A stretch of DNA of 64,000 bases, taken from positions 186,001 to 250,000 of the forward strand of contig NZ_CANLVF010000007.1 in the NCBI RefSeq assembly GCF_947494555.1, written 5' to 3'. This document shows positions 53,088 to 62,149 of the stretch, piece by piece; position 1 is the stretch's first letter; the number at the start of each line of letters is the position of its first letter. A model generated the notes under the pieces. It ran no database searches. It saw only the letters and a list, made by a program, of their open reading frames with translations, and had not been told where the DNA came from. Made by a program: the position numbers and the translations under genes. The stretch is from an uncultured Roseibium sp. Lineage in GTDB: Bacteria > Pseudomonadota > Alphaproteobacteria > Rhizobiales > Stappiaceae.

Positions 53088-54278
53088 CTAGGACCCGCTG
53101 GGTGCAGTACCCTCAAGCGCAGATGTGCCTTCAACGGCGATGCGCGGATCATCGACGCGGCCCGGCATCGGGGAAAGCGGCTCTCCCTTCACGAAGAAGC
53201 GGTAGGCCGTGCTGTCCCTGTCCGTTTCATCCTCATCGTCCTCGCCGCCCAGCAACAATGCCTCCGGTGAGGTTGTCCGGCCGGTCAGCACGATGAAGTT
53301 AGGATCATCCTCGATCCCCTCGAATGCGAGCCCACCATAGCCCCCAAGAAGTCTCAAAAGCTCGCGATCGACGAAAAACGCAACCTTCTGATAGCCAGGC
53401 CAGGTAAAGCCGATGCGGTCCTTTGTACGCAGTCGCGTGTTCTTGCCATCGACATCGGGACCGAAGGACGAATAGCTGCCGTCTTCAGCAAGGAAAATGT
53501 CCCAGATATCGACATAACGCACGCGCCGGTCTTCCGTTTGCGATTGAAAGATCGAATTCAGTTGCGTGAAGTCGGCATTGACGCTTTCCGTATTGGTCGG
53601 TGGCAGGCCGGCCCAGACAATCGGTTTCTTCTCCTGCCGGACGACCCGCACAAGACCTTCGACCTTGCCGCGATAAGCGTCGAGCCATTCCTGGGTCATG
53701 AATTCGACGGGCGTTTCTCCCGGGAACTCTTTTCCGAGGTCCCCGCGTCCGATCATGACGACAACCGCCTTGACGTCTTCACCGCGGATTTTCGCAAGCG
53801 TCTTCGCCACCCAATCTGGGGAGCCTTCCCCGGCAAAGCCCGACTTGTCTTCGGTCACCCGTTCCACCCGGATCTGCGGTTTTTCCGAAAGGATAAAGTC
53901 CAGACCGTCCGCAACACCGCGCGCCATTCTGTCCCCGACAACGAGGATCACGCCCGCATTGGCGTCTTTTTCCACGGCTTCATATTTCGGAGGCACTCCA
54001 GCTGCGCGCGCCGGTGCACGCCGTTTCTGAAGCTGTTGAGGCGGTGGCTGGCCCCGCCGCCTTTCCTTGTTGTTAAAGAGCCTTTGCAAGGGCGAAAAGG
54101 GATTGAAACCGCGCAAGAGACCGCTTTGGGCAACGACAATTTCCTTGTCGCGGGCTTCTTGAGCCATGGCTGTCGGCAGAATCTCGTCGGTCAGGCAGAA
54201 TGAAACGGCAAGGGCAGACACCACTGTCAGCCTTGTTGCCACCTTCAACATCCCTATTCCAACCTTGAACGACACCAT
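53088..54278 (-). CDS. Exported SGNH/GDSL hydrolase with DUF459 domain
   Basis: A 396-residue protein with a signal peptide (TVVSALAVSFCLTDEILPTAMA). A Pro/Gln/Arg-rich linker leads to a DUF459 SGNH-like domain: block I VVGDRMARGVADGL, VVVMIGRGDLGKEF, and the C-terminal DRIGFTWPGYQKVAFFVDREL. Block I has GDR rather than GDS, so the catalytic serine is replaced and hydrolase activity is doubtful. DUF459 proteins often lie near cell-wall genes; the next gene is a lytic transglycosylase. The C-terminus is acidic. Confidence 0.8.
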   Translation of the reverse strand: MVSFKVGIGMLKVATRLTVVSALAVSFCLTDEILPTAMAQEARDKEIVVAQSGLLRGFNPFSPLQRLFNNKERRRGQPPPQQLQKRRAPARAAGVPPKYEAVEKDANAGVILVVGDRMARGVADGLDFILSEKPQIRVERVTEDKSGFAGEGSPDWVAKTLAKIRGEDVKAVVVMIGRGDLGKEFPGETPVEFMTQEWLDAYRGKVEGLVRVVRQEKKPIVWAGLPPTNTESVNADFTQLNSIFQSQTEDRRVRYVDIWDIFLAEDGSYSSFGPDVDGKNTRLRTKDRIGFTWPGYQKVAFFVDRELLRLLGGYGGLAFEGIEDDPNFIVLTGRTTSPEALLLGGEDDEDETDRDSTAYRFFVKGEPLSPMPGRVDDPRIAVEGTSALEGTAPSGS

Positions 54279-54370
54279 CTGCTCCCGTTCGGATCAAATC
54301 AGGCAGAGATTATACCAACCACCCGGAATGGGAAGACTTCATATAGCTTCCCATGCCGCGCCGCCGGGCA

Positions 54371-55642
54371 TCAACCACGCAGTTTGAGATGGGTAAGCAG
54401 TACCACCGAGGGATACCCGTCCGGCACGAGCCCGCGCGAACTCTGGTAAGCCCGGATCCCGCGACGCGTTGCCGGGCCGATCTTGCCGTCCGCTGCGCCC
54501 ACTGAAAACCCCAGCCGATTCAGATAGTTCTGCAGCTCCACCCTTTCGGAGCGGCTGAGCGGCAGATGATCCCGCGACCAGTCGCCAGCCAGCGGACCTC
54601 CACCGATCAATCGATCGGAGAGGTGCCCGACAGCAAGCGCATAGGCGGTGGCATTGTTGTAGCGTTTGATCACATAGAAGTTTCGCAGCATCAGGAATGC
54701 AGGACCGCTCGCACCGGCGGGCAGCACCAGGATCGCCTTGTCGGATGGCCTTGGAAAGCCCTTGCCGTTGGAGCGCCGGACACCGTTTTTCGTCCACTGC
54801 CCGAGCGTGAGCGTCTTGTCGCCATCGGCGAGATGGTAGTCGAAACCCGAAGGAAGCTTGACTTCATAGCCCCAGGTCTTGCCGGTCTGCCAGCCGTGCT
54901 TCTTCAGGTAGTTCGCGGTGGATGCAAGTGCATCGGGGATAGAAGTCCAGATGTCGCGGCGGCCATCGCCGTTGTAGTCGGCCGCATATGCCTTCCAGCT
55001 CGACGGCATGAACTGCGTGTGACCCATCGCGCCGGCCCATGAGCCTTCCATGTCCTGAAAACGAACATGACCGGCCTGAACGATGCCGAGCGCGGTGACA
55101 AGCTCCTTGTTCCAGAACTTCTTGCGGCGCGGCGCGGCATAGGCAAGCGTTGCGAGCGCCTGGATGACGTTGTGCCGGCCCATATAGCCGCCGTAATTGG
55201 TCTCCATGCCCCAGATAGCGAGGACCGCCTCGCGATCGACGCCGTATCGGGATTCGATCTGCTGCAGCACCGTCGAATATTCCCGCAGCAGTTCACGGCC
55301 CTTATCGACGCGCGTCTCGGAGACAGCGCTGTCGAGATAATCCCAGATCGGCTTGACGAACTCCGACTGCTTGCTCATCAGGCGCAGCGTGTCGTCGTCA
55401 GGCGTCATGCCCTGGAAAACTGAATTGTAGGTTTGAGAGGTGATTCCGGCCGCCTTGGCTTTCGGCCAAAACTCGCGCACGAACCGGTCAAATCCCGGGT
55501 CAGCCTGCGTAGGCGCAAGCATCGCCGCAAGGCCCATGGCCAGAACCAGGCCACCGGTCAACCGCCGAAAGCTGGATTTCACACTTTCAATTCGAGGCAA
55601 CAAAGCCATCACGTTCGCAGTATGCCGTACAAAGCTCCGCAT
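54371..55642 (-). CDS. Lytic murein transglycosylase (MltB family) with peptidoglycan-binding domain
   Basis: A 423-residue exported enzyme. ATG at 55642 is set by AAGGAGG five bases upstream; the longer frame is not used. After a signal/anchor segment comes the SLT_2 domain (FDRFVREFWPKAKAAGI) with catalytic Glu147 in IWGMETNYGGYMG and FMPSSWKAYAADYNGDGRRD. The C-terminal ~60 residues form a PG_binding_1 domain (VELQNYLNRLGFSVGAADGKIG). It cleaves peptidoglycan to 1,6-anhydro-muropeptides in the periplasm. Confidence 0.92.
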   Translation of the reverse strand: MRSFVRHTANVMALLPRIESVKSSFRRLTGGLVLAMGLAAMLAPTQADPGFDRFVREFWPKAKAAGITSQTYNSVFQGMTPDDDTLRLMSKQSEFVKPIWDYLDSAVSETRVDKGRELLREYSTVLQQIESRYGVDREAVLAIWGMETNYGGYMGRHNVIQALATLAYAAPRRKKFWNKELVTALGIVQAGHVRFQDMEGSWAGAMGHTQFMPSSWKAYAADYNGDGRRDIWTSIPDALASTANYLKKHGWQTGKTWGYEVKLPSGFDYHLADGDKTLTLGQWTKNGVRRSNGKGFPRPSDKAILVLPAGASGPAFLMLRNFYVIKRYNNATAYALAVGHLSDRLIGGGPLAGDWSRDHLPLSRSERVELQNYLNRLGFSVGAADGKIGPATRRGIRAYQSSRGLVPDGYPSVVLLTHLKLRG

Positions 55643-55718
55643 CCGGGCCTCCTTACGCCCATGTTCGTGTTCGCTTCTGCCCCGCCCCATGAATGATCTT
55701 TTAGTGGTTACTGTACCG

Positions 55719-57185
55719 TTAATGCCGGAATCGAACACCTGCTTCAACCGCGTTTTCCGTGTAATCGCTGCCCTCTTCGGAACTGTCGAACCGGCGATGC
55801 GTATAATCCGCGATCAGAGCCACATTGTTCGTCAGCGCAAAGGTCAGGCCGCCAAACCCGGTCAAAGTGCTCTCTTCGATGGAAACCCCTTCATACGTAC
55901 GATAACTGTATCCAACGCCCGTTTCTGCGACCAGCCTGTCGCTGAAAGCATGAGCGACCCGTATATCTCCCGAATAAATGATCGACCCGCTCGCCGTGTC
56001 AATATCGGTCGCCTCAAAGCTCGTCCCCAAACCAGCGCTTACCGTCGTCAGACGTGTCGGCGACCAGACCAGCGACCCGTCCACGACAAGGCCCGACAAA
56101 CTGTCCAGACGATCGTCTTCAATGTCCTCGATGCGCCAGCCAACACCAACGTTTCCGGACACTTTCGGACCTGACGCGATGCTCAACCCGCCGCGCAGCT
56201 GATAACCGTTTGCGTCCCGTTTTTCACAAATAGTGTCGCTGCATGTTTCATCAAAGCGGCGCAATAGCAGCGACCCTTCAACAAACGGTGTGAAGACACT
56301 GCCTGTCTCCAGATCAAACCTCAGGTTTGCCGAATATAGCGTGTTGTCACGGCCGCTTTCGATGTCGTCATCCGACGTATAGACGTTTCTGTCCAGTCCG
56401 AGCGACGCCGTTGCAGCGACGAGCCCCACAGCGCGCGTTGCGCCCAGCTCAGCTGCGAATGTCTGGACATGATCGGCCCCGGACGCTGTCGATTCCGCGC
56501 TGCCGTCTTCTTCTCGGGAATAGGAATAGGAAGCACCGCTGTCGATCTGCGTCGCGTCGCTGATATCAAGCCGCAGGTTTGCTGCCGCCGTAACGTTTCC
56601 GTCGTTGTCGTCCGAGTTCTCCGGATACCCGGTGTAAGAGCCGCGCAAGGACGCATCGAACTGATGCCTTGACCAGTTTGAAATCAAAGACAGGTCCGGG
56701 GAGATGCGATAGAGCCCGCCAGCGGTGCCGTTTGCCGATTGAGAGGTATTGTCGGACCAGCCGGTCGAGAGCGTGATTTGAGGCGTGAAAGTGAACGACC
56801 CGAGACGAATGCCGCTCGGCGCGTCAAATGTCGTGTCGCCGCCAAAGACACCGTCATCGACGAAGTCGTCCGATAGCGGAACCGCCCGATCCACCGCCGC
56901 GATACGGTCGGAAAACGGTCGGATTGGAACGACGCGCCCATTGGTCCCAAGCCCGGTTGAGCCGGTTTCCGCTTCCGCACTGTTTAAACTTCGTCGCAGG
57001 GCGTAGACGTTTGATTGTGTTGGATTGACGTCTTCGGCTTCGACCGCATCGTCAGCCGCGCCCGCCGATGCGAACCGGTCACCTGACGCATCAGTCCCTC
57101 TCAGGTCGGACAGTGCAGTCTGTGCATGCAAAGGCGCTGCCTGGAAGACAGTGAAGCAGACAATCAGGTAACGGATGCGGCGCAT
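55719..57185 (-). CDS. Outer-membrane beta-barrel protein
   Basis: A 488-residue exported protein. The ATG at 57185 begins a signal peptide (RRIRYLIVCFTVFQAAPLHA) and is preferred to a frame opening 130 residues earlier with no signal. The first ~110 mature residues are polar; then come alternating beta strands with aromatic ends (FTFTPQITLSTGW, SYSYSREEDG, GVGYSYRTYEG) ending in the aromatic-terminated ENAVEAGVRFRH. The pattern fits the outer-membrane-beta-barrel (OMP_b-brl_2/DUF560-like) proteins seen near capsule genes in Rhizobiales. Function unknown. Confidence 0.8.
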   Translation of the reverse strand: MRRIRYLIVCFTVFQAAPLHAQTALSDLRGTDASGDRFASAGAADDAVEAEDVNPTQSNVYALRRSLNSAEAETGSTGLGTNGRVVPIRPFSDRIAAVDRAVPLSDDFVDDGVFGGDTTFDAPSGIRLGSFTFTPQITLSTGWSDNTSQSANGTAGGLYRISPDLSLISNWSRHQFDASLRGSYTGYPENSDDNDGNVTAAANLRLDISDATQIDSGASYSYSREEDGSAESTASGADHVQTFAAELGATRAVGLVAATASLGLDRNVYTSDDDIESGRDNTLYSANLRFDLETGSVFTPFVEGSLLLRRFDETCSDTICEKRDANGYQLRGGLSIASGPKVSGNVGVGWRIEDIEDDRLDSLSGLVVDGSLVWSPTRLTTVSAGLGTSFEATDIDTASGSIIYSGDIRVAHAFSDRLVAETGVGYSYRTYEGVSIEESTLTGFGGLTFALTNNVALIADYTHRRFDSSEEGSDYTENAVEAGVRFRH

Positions 57186-57545
57186 GCGGGTTCGGGACCG
57201 GTCGAATTCGTGATCACGCCCAAACTGACGAAAGTTGGTTAATCCTTCGTTATTTTTTTGCAAATTGACAATGTGCCCTTTGGAATTCCGGGTGCGTTCG
57301 AACTGTCGCTTCCCAAGCCGTAACGGCCCACCGCATCGGGACGCCGTTTCTTCTTCGATATACGCTTCAAAAAGCACGTGAATGGCTGGGGCTGACGTGG
57401 AAAGACCCTGATTCTCCTTATATTCGGCACAATTTGAGCCGAGAGAGAAAAGATGGGCAAAATTCTCGCACTTTTCATGAACAGCTTCTTGATCAAGTCG
57501 GGTGCGTGCCATAGTTCTGCTCGACGCTGAACAAAGAAAGAAACG
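57186..57545. other. Divergent intergenic region before kdsD
   Basis: 360 bp with promoters for the barrel gene and kdsD. Open frames here are extensions of the barrel frame or shadows. Nothing else recognised. Confidence 0.5.
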
Positions 57546-58559
57546 ATGGCTAATTCCTCTCTCGACTCCCTTCAAGAAGACGGCATGGACGATATGACCC
57601 AGAGCCTGGTTTCGGCCGAGCGGACCCTAGAGACGGAAATCGCCGGATTGAGCGCCGTCAGGGCAGCCTTGAAGAACGGACTTGCAGTCCCGTTCAAGAG
57701 AACGTTTGAGCTGATCCGCAACAGCCCGGGCCGCGTGATCGTGACCGGGGTTGGCAAGAGCGGGCACATCGGCACGAAAATCGCCGCGAGCCTTGCCTCG
57801 ACCGGTACACCATCCTTCTTCGTGCATGCAAGTGAGGCCTCTCACGGAGATCTGGGGATGATTACGGCAGACGACGTGGTACTCGCTCTGTCATGGTCCG
57901 GGGAAACCCAGGAACTTGCAAGCATTGTCACTTACACCAGACGTTTCAAAGTGCCGCTCGTCGCAGTCACGTCGCGCGAGGACAGCGCACTTGGAAGAGC
58001 ATCAGACATCGTCCTGAAACTCCCGAGCGTTGCAGAAGCCTGCCCGCACGGTCTTGCGCCGACCACGTCTGCGCTCATCCAGCTTGCGATCGGAGATGCA
58101 CTGGCCGTCGCACTTTTGGAAGGCCGCGGCTTTACGGCACAGGATTTTCGCGTTCTGCATCCGGGCGGACGCCTTGGTGCAAGCTTGAAAACGGCCAGGG
58201 ACATCATGCATTCCGGCGAACAACTGCCGCTCGTGGCCGTGTCCACATCGATGAGCGAGGGCATCGTGCTGATGACCCAGCGCGGATTTGGTGTCCTCGG
58301 TGTAACGGATGAGCTGAACCAGCTCATCGGCATCATCACCGATGGTGACCTTCGTCGTCACGTGTCCGCAAACCTCCTAGAGAAGAGCGCTGGCGACATC
58401 ATGACACGATCACCCAAGACCGTGCCGCCGGATGCCTTGTCCGCGTCGATCCTGGAATTGGTCAACAGCCTGTCCATCACGTCGGTCTTTGTAATTGAGG
58501 ACGGACGTCCGGTCGGCATTGTGCACCTGCACGATCTGCTCCGGATCGGGGCGGCCTGA
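57546..58559 (+). CDS. kdsD: Arabinose-5-phosphate isomerase (KpsF/GutQ family)
   Basis: A 337-residue enzyme interconverting ribulose-5-phosphate and arabinose-5-phosphate, the first step to KDO for LPS. SIS domain (VTGVGKSGHIGTKIAASLASTGTPSFFVHASEASHGDLG, LSWSGETQE, HGLAPTTS), then two CBS domains (DIMHSGEQLPLV ... and DIMTRSPKTVPPDA ...). Full length. No adjacent LPS genes; the barrel protein gene is divergent. Confidence 0.93.
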   Translation: MANSSLDSLQEDGMDDMTQSLVSAERTLETEIAGLSAVRAALKNGLAVPFKRTFELIRNSPGRVIVTGVGKSGHIGTKIAASLASTGTPSFFVHASEASHGDLGMITADDVVLALSWSGETQELASIVTYTRRFKVPLVAVTSREDSALGRASDIVLKLPSVAEACPHGLAPTTSALIQLAIGDALAVALLEGRGFTAQDFRVLHPGGRLGASLKTARDIMHSGEQLPLVAVSTSMSEGIVLMTQRGFGVLGVTDELNQLIGIITDGDLRRHVSANLLEKSAGDIMTRSPKTVPPDALSASILELVNSLSITSVFVIEDGRPVGIVHLHDLLRIGAA

Positions 58560-58729
58560 GTGCTTGGTTTTCCGCCCGGCACAGCAGATCACAATTCAGG
58601 CACGAGCGGAAAAAAGTTTGCTTTTGCCACTTCTTGTCGATCCGCATTAGGATTTGATTAGCCATAATCCAATTAGACTGCACCCAAGTTTCACTGGCTT
58701 GATGCCATAGACCTTGGTGTGTGAACAGA

Positions 58730-59497
58730 ATGGATCTGGCGACCCTCATCGGTATTCTTGGTGCGTTTGGCATCGTTTTGACCGCTATTTTCCTGGGCGG
58801 AAGCTTCACGCAATTTGTCGATATTCCCTCGATGCTCATTGTCATCGGTGGCGGCCTCGCCGCCACACTGGTCAGATTCCAAATTTCCGATATAGCAAGC
58901 GCATTCGTAACCGGCTTCAAAGTCGCTCTTTCAGGCAAGGGCATCAGCCCTCGCGATCTCATCTCTGAAATCACCAATCTCGGTGAGACCGTGCGTAAAT
59001 CCGGCCCGCTCGGATTAGAGAATGTCGACGTCTCTGATCCCGTGCTCGCCAAGGGCGTTCAATACATCGCCGACGGGTACGAGCTTGAGTTCATCAAGGA
59101 AGCGATGGAACGCGAAAGGGACTTGCAGCTGTCACGCCTTTCCGAGGGCCGTCGCGTGATGAAAGCGCTCGGCGACTCCGCTCCGGCTTTCGGCATGATC
59201 GGGACGCTGGTCGGTCTTGTCCAGATGCTTGCCAACATGGACGATCCGGCGGCAATCGGTCCGTCCATGGCTGTCGCGCTTCTCACCACACTTTACGGCG
59301 CCCTTATCTCGAACATCATCTGTCTTCCCCTCGTGGACAAGCTCGATGCGAAATTCGACGTGGACGAGCTCAACCAGACACTGATCATCGACGGTGTTTG
59401 CCAGATCCGCGAATCCAAGAGCCCGGCACTTATCAAGGAAATGCTCGTGGCGTATCTGCCCGAGAAAGCGCGCGCCGACCTGGCTGAAGCAGCCTAG
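58730..59497 (+). CDS. MotA/PomA-type stator subunit
   Basis: A 255-residue inner-membrane protein with four helices. The first residues MDLATLIGILGAFGIVLTAI and the motif SAPAFGMIGTLVGLVQMLANM with LTTLYGALISNIICLPL are characteristic of PomA/MotA channels. The cytoplasmic loop has charged residues (ERERDLQLSRLSEGRR) that would touch the rotor. ATG at 58730; an in-frame GTG lies nine bases earlier. Paired with the MotB-like gene 26 bp later. Sequence style is closer to PomA than to rhizobial MotA. Confidence 0.88.
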   Translation: MDLATLIGILGAFGIVLTAIFLGGSFTQFVDIPSMLIVIGGGLAATLVRFQISDIASAFVTGFKVALSGKGISPRDLISEITNLGETVRKSGPLGLENVDVSDPVLAKGVQYIADGYELEFIKEAMERERDLQLSRLSEGRRVMKALGDSAPAFGMIGTLVGLVQMLANMDDPAAIGPSMAVALLTTLYGALISNIICLPLVDKLDAKFDVDELNQTLIIDGVCQIRESKSPALIKEMLVAYLPEKARADLAEAA

Positions 59498-59523
59498 GAA
59501 GAGATCCGAACGGAACCAGAGCC

Positions 59524-60378
59524 ATGGCGAGAAAAAAACAGCAAAGCGGCGGCGGGGCACCCGATTGGCTCGTAACCTTTGCCGACCTGATGTCGCTGCT
59601 CGTCTGTTTCTTCGTTCTGATTATCTCCTTTTCCATCCAGGACAAGGAAAAACTGCAGGTGGTCGCCGGTTCCATGCGTGAAGCATTCGGTGTGAAGGAC
59701 ACCGCTCGCAAGACCGGCATCATCGAAGTCGAAGGCATTCCGATCCGGGATTACATGAAGGATATCAGCCAGGCCGAGCAGGAAATGGATTCCGACTTTG
59801 CCACGGAGCCCCATGAAAAGCGGCGCAAACAGGGACCGGAAGCAAACACGCACGACACGCTGGAGGCCGAGATCGAAAAGCCGCGTCAGTTCGCGACAGC
59901 CGCTGCTTCGCTGCGCCAGGCCTGGCAGGAAATGCCCGAGATTACGGAAATCTCCAGCAACATCATTCTTGAAGAGACCGAGGATGGACTGAATATCATG
60001 CTGGTCGATCAGGACGGCCGGTCAATGTTCAGGGAAGGCTCCAAATATCCTTATGAGACCACGCGGCGGTTGATTGCGAAGATGGCGCCTGTTCTGGCAA
60101 AGATGCCGAATCGTGTCGAAATCACGGGCCATACAACGGCCGGGAGACCGACGGACGATCCGAGTTTCACCGGCTGGGACCTGTCAAGTGAACGCGCCAA
60201 TGTCGCCCGGCAGATACTTGCCGAATATGGCGTTCCGGAAGATCAGTTCTTTGCCGTCGTCGGAAAGTCGGACACGGAACCGCTGTTTCCAAACGATCCC
60301 TACCTTGCCGCCAACAGGCGGATCGGCATTCTCCTGAAGGCGGAAGAGCCCCCGGTACCGCCCGGACACTCGCCCTAA
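59524..60378 (+). CDS. MotB/PomB-type stator subunit with OmpA domain
   Basis: A 284-residue protein. One N-terminal helix begins PDWLVTFADLMSLLVCFFVL, with the ion-carrying Asp21 in a PomB-like context. A plug/linker of ~110 residues precedes the OmpA/MotB peptidoglycan-binding domain (VEITGHTTAGRP, WDLSSERANVARQIL, NRRIGILL). With the preceding gene it forms the flagellar torque unit, fixed to peptidoglycan. Ion type (H+ or Na+) cannot be settled by eye. No other flagellar genes are in the window. Confidence 0.9.
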   Translation: MARKKQQSGGGAPDWLVTFADLMSLLVCFFVLIISFSIQDKEKLQVVAGSMREAFGVKDTARKTGIIEVEGIPIRDYMKDISQAEQEMDSDFATEPHEKRRKQGPEANTHDTLEAEIEKPRQFATAAASLRQAWQEMPEITEISSNIILEETEDGLNIMLVDQDGRSMFREGSKYPYETTRRLIAKMAPVLAKMPNRVEITGHTTAGRPTDDPSFTGWDLSSERANVARQILAEYGVPEDQFFAVVGKSDTEPLFPNDPYLAANRRIGILLKAEEPPVPPGHSP

Positions 60379-60396
60379 TCCAAAGCAGCGTGCGTT

Positions 60397-60852
60397 TCAG
60401 TCTGCCGGGCTGACCACGAGCCTTGCGCCATCAATCGAATCGACCCGCACTTTCGTGCCGGCGGGAAGATCGGGCCCGGTAATGCGCCAGATCGTATCGT
60501 CAATAGACAGGTTCCCTGCGCCCTCACTCAAGGGTTTTTCCAACGTGAATTCGCGCCCGACATAACGACTGCCGCGTTGGTTTAGGCCGGGGTCCCCTTT
60601 TTCCGAGGCAAGCCTGATCATCATGCGCCTGCCTATCAGCAGGTTCACAATTGACAGAACCAGGAAAATGCTGACGAGGATTTGCCAGCTCGGGTCAAAG
60701 ACCAGCGCAATGACACCGACGACAAGTGCCGACAGACCGAACCACAGAAAAATGGTCCCCGGAGCGGCTATTTCCAGGCCCAGAAGCACCAGACCGAGAA
60801 CAAACCAGCTCCAGGGCCCGAGTGCATCAAGAGCGCTTTCAATCAGGGTCAC
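60397..60852 (-). CDS. NfeD family membrane protein
   Basis: A 151-residue protein with three hydrophobic helices (SWFVLGLVLLGLEIAAPGTI and following) and a C-terminal OB-fold NfeD domain (VGREFTLEKPLSEGAGNLSIDDTIWRITGPDLPAGTKV). NfeD proteins partner SPFH/stomatin proteins in membrane quality control. Its ATG overlaps the stop of the SPFH gene by 4 bp, so the two are coupled. Confidence 0.9.
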   Translation of the reverse strand: MTLIESALDALGPWSWFVLGLVLLGLEIAAPGTIFLWFGLSALVVGVIALVFDPSWQILVSIFLVLSIVNLLIGRRMMIRLASEKGDPGLNQRGSRYVGREFTLEKPLSEGAGNLSIDDTIWRITGPDLPAGTKVRVDSIDGARLVVSPAD

Positions 60853-61841
60853 GGATTACCTCCCTCAGACGAACCAGTATTCGGGATGCGCGACGATGTC
60901 TGGTTTTCCTTCGAATGGTCGCCGAATGCCTCCTTGGCAATTTCACCGATTCCACTCAGGGATCCCAGAAGAGCGGACGCCTCCATGGGCAGGATCAGTG
61001 TCTTCTGGTTTCTCGACGTCGCGAGCGCCTGGAAGGCTTCGACATACTTGTTCGCAACGAAATAGTTGATCGCTTGAACATCACCTGAGGCAATCGCCGC
61101 GCTGACCATTTGGGTAGCCTTCGCTTCCGCTTCGGCTTCCCTTTCGCGCGCTTCCGCATCCCGGAAAGCGGATTCGCGACGTCCCTCTGCCTCCAGGATA
61201 AGTGATTGCTTCTCGCCTTCCGCCTTCAGAATTTCAGACTGTCGCTTGCCTTCCGCTTCCAGAATGGACGCCCGTTTGTCCCGCTCTGCCTTCATCTGGC
61301 GCGCCATTGCGTCGACCAGATCCCGTGGCGGATTGATGTCCTTTATCTCGATACGCGTGATTTTCACGCCCCAGGGTTCGGCCGCCGCATCAACAACCCT
61401 CAGGATTTTTGCATTGATTTCGTCACGGTTTGACAGGAGGGAATCAAGATCCATGGATCCCATCACCGAACGGATATTGGTCATCGTCAAATTCAGGATC
61501 GCATTTTGAAGTCCCAGCACCTCATACGCGGCCCGCGCCGCATCGAGCACCTGATAGAACGTCACGCCATCCGCCGTCACGGTGGCATTGTCCCGCGTGA
61601 TGACTTCCTGCGAGGGAACGTCGAGAACCTGTTCCATCATGTTCAGCTTGTGGCCGACCTTATCAATGAACGGGATAATGAAATTCAGGCCCGGTAGCAG
61701 CGTCTTGCGGTACTTGCCGAACCGTTCGATGGTATAGTTGTAGCCTTGGGGTACGGTTTTGACCCCGGCGAAAAACACCAGAATGACCAGAACCAATAGG
61801 CCGATCAGGACAATGCTGGGTCCATCAATTTCTAACGGCAT
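60849..61841 (-). CDS. SPFH/band 7 (stomatin, QmcA-like) membrane protein
   Basis: A 330-residue protein: one N-terminal helix (IVLIGLLVLVILVFFAGV), an SPFH domain (VPQGYNYTIERFGKYRKTL, DVPSQEVITRDNATVTADG), then a long Glu/Ala/Lys-rich coiled coil (KRQSEILKAEGEKQSLILEA type repeats) and a C-terminal oligomerisation part. Such proteins make large ring assemblies and organise membrane microdomains, often with FtsH. Operon with the NfeD gene. Confidence 0.92.
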   Translation of the reverse strand: MPLEIDGPSIVLIGLLVLVILVFFAGVKTVPQGYNYTIERFGKYRKTLLPGLNFIIPFIDKVGHKLNMMEQVLDVPSQEVITRDNATVTADGVTFYQVLDAARAAYEVLGLQNAILNLTMTNIRSVMGSMDLDSLLSNRDEINAKILRVVDAAAEPWGVKITRIEIKDINPPRDLVDAMARQMKAERDKRASILEAEGKRQSEILKAEGEKQSLILEAEGRRESAFRDAEAREREAEAEAKATQMVSAAIASGDVQAINYFVANKYVEAFQALATSRNQKTLILPMEASALLGSLSGIGEIAKEAFGDHSKENQTSSRIPNTGSSEGGNP

Positions 61842-62149
61842 GAATTTCTCCCGTAAACATCTGGAATTTCGCGGTCACTATGCTCTGTTTGAGTGAGTCG
61901 TTCCAGCGTCATTGCGCGAGAATACGGGGCAGCTTCGAACACCGTTAGAATTCTCTTTATTTTGAAAGGATGCTCAGGTCAGGCGACGTTCATTGGCCCC
62001 GATGTGCGGAGCCGGGAACCGGCCGATTGTCAGGGACAGGTTTCCTACTGAAAGAATTTCGAGCCGCAAGTACGCCTTTCACACGACGAAGGACGACACG
62101 GGCCTGACAAAGGCAGCAGACCAAGCTGCAATCCTGCAGTTTGTCCTTC
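61842..62149. other. Intergenic stretch, no gene seen
   Basis: 308 bp between the SPFH start and the ferrochelatase stop. It should hold the promoter of the SPFH-NfeD pair. No repeat or RNA recognised. Confidence 0.5.

Noticed and set aside
57186..57575. 130-residue N-terminal extension of the outer-membrane protein frame
   Set aside because: A signal peptide begins at the internal ATG at 57185; the extension would block export.
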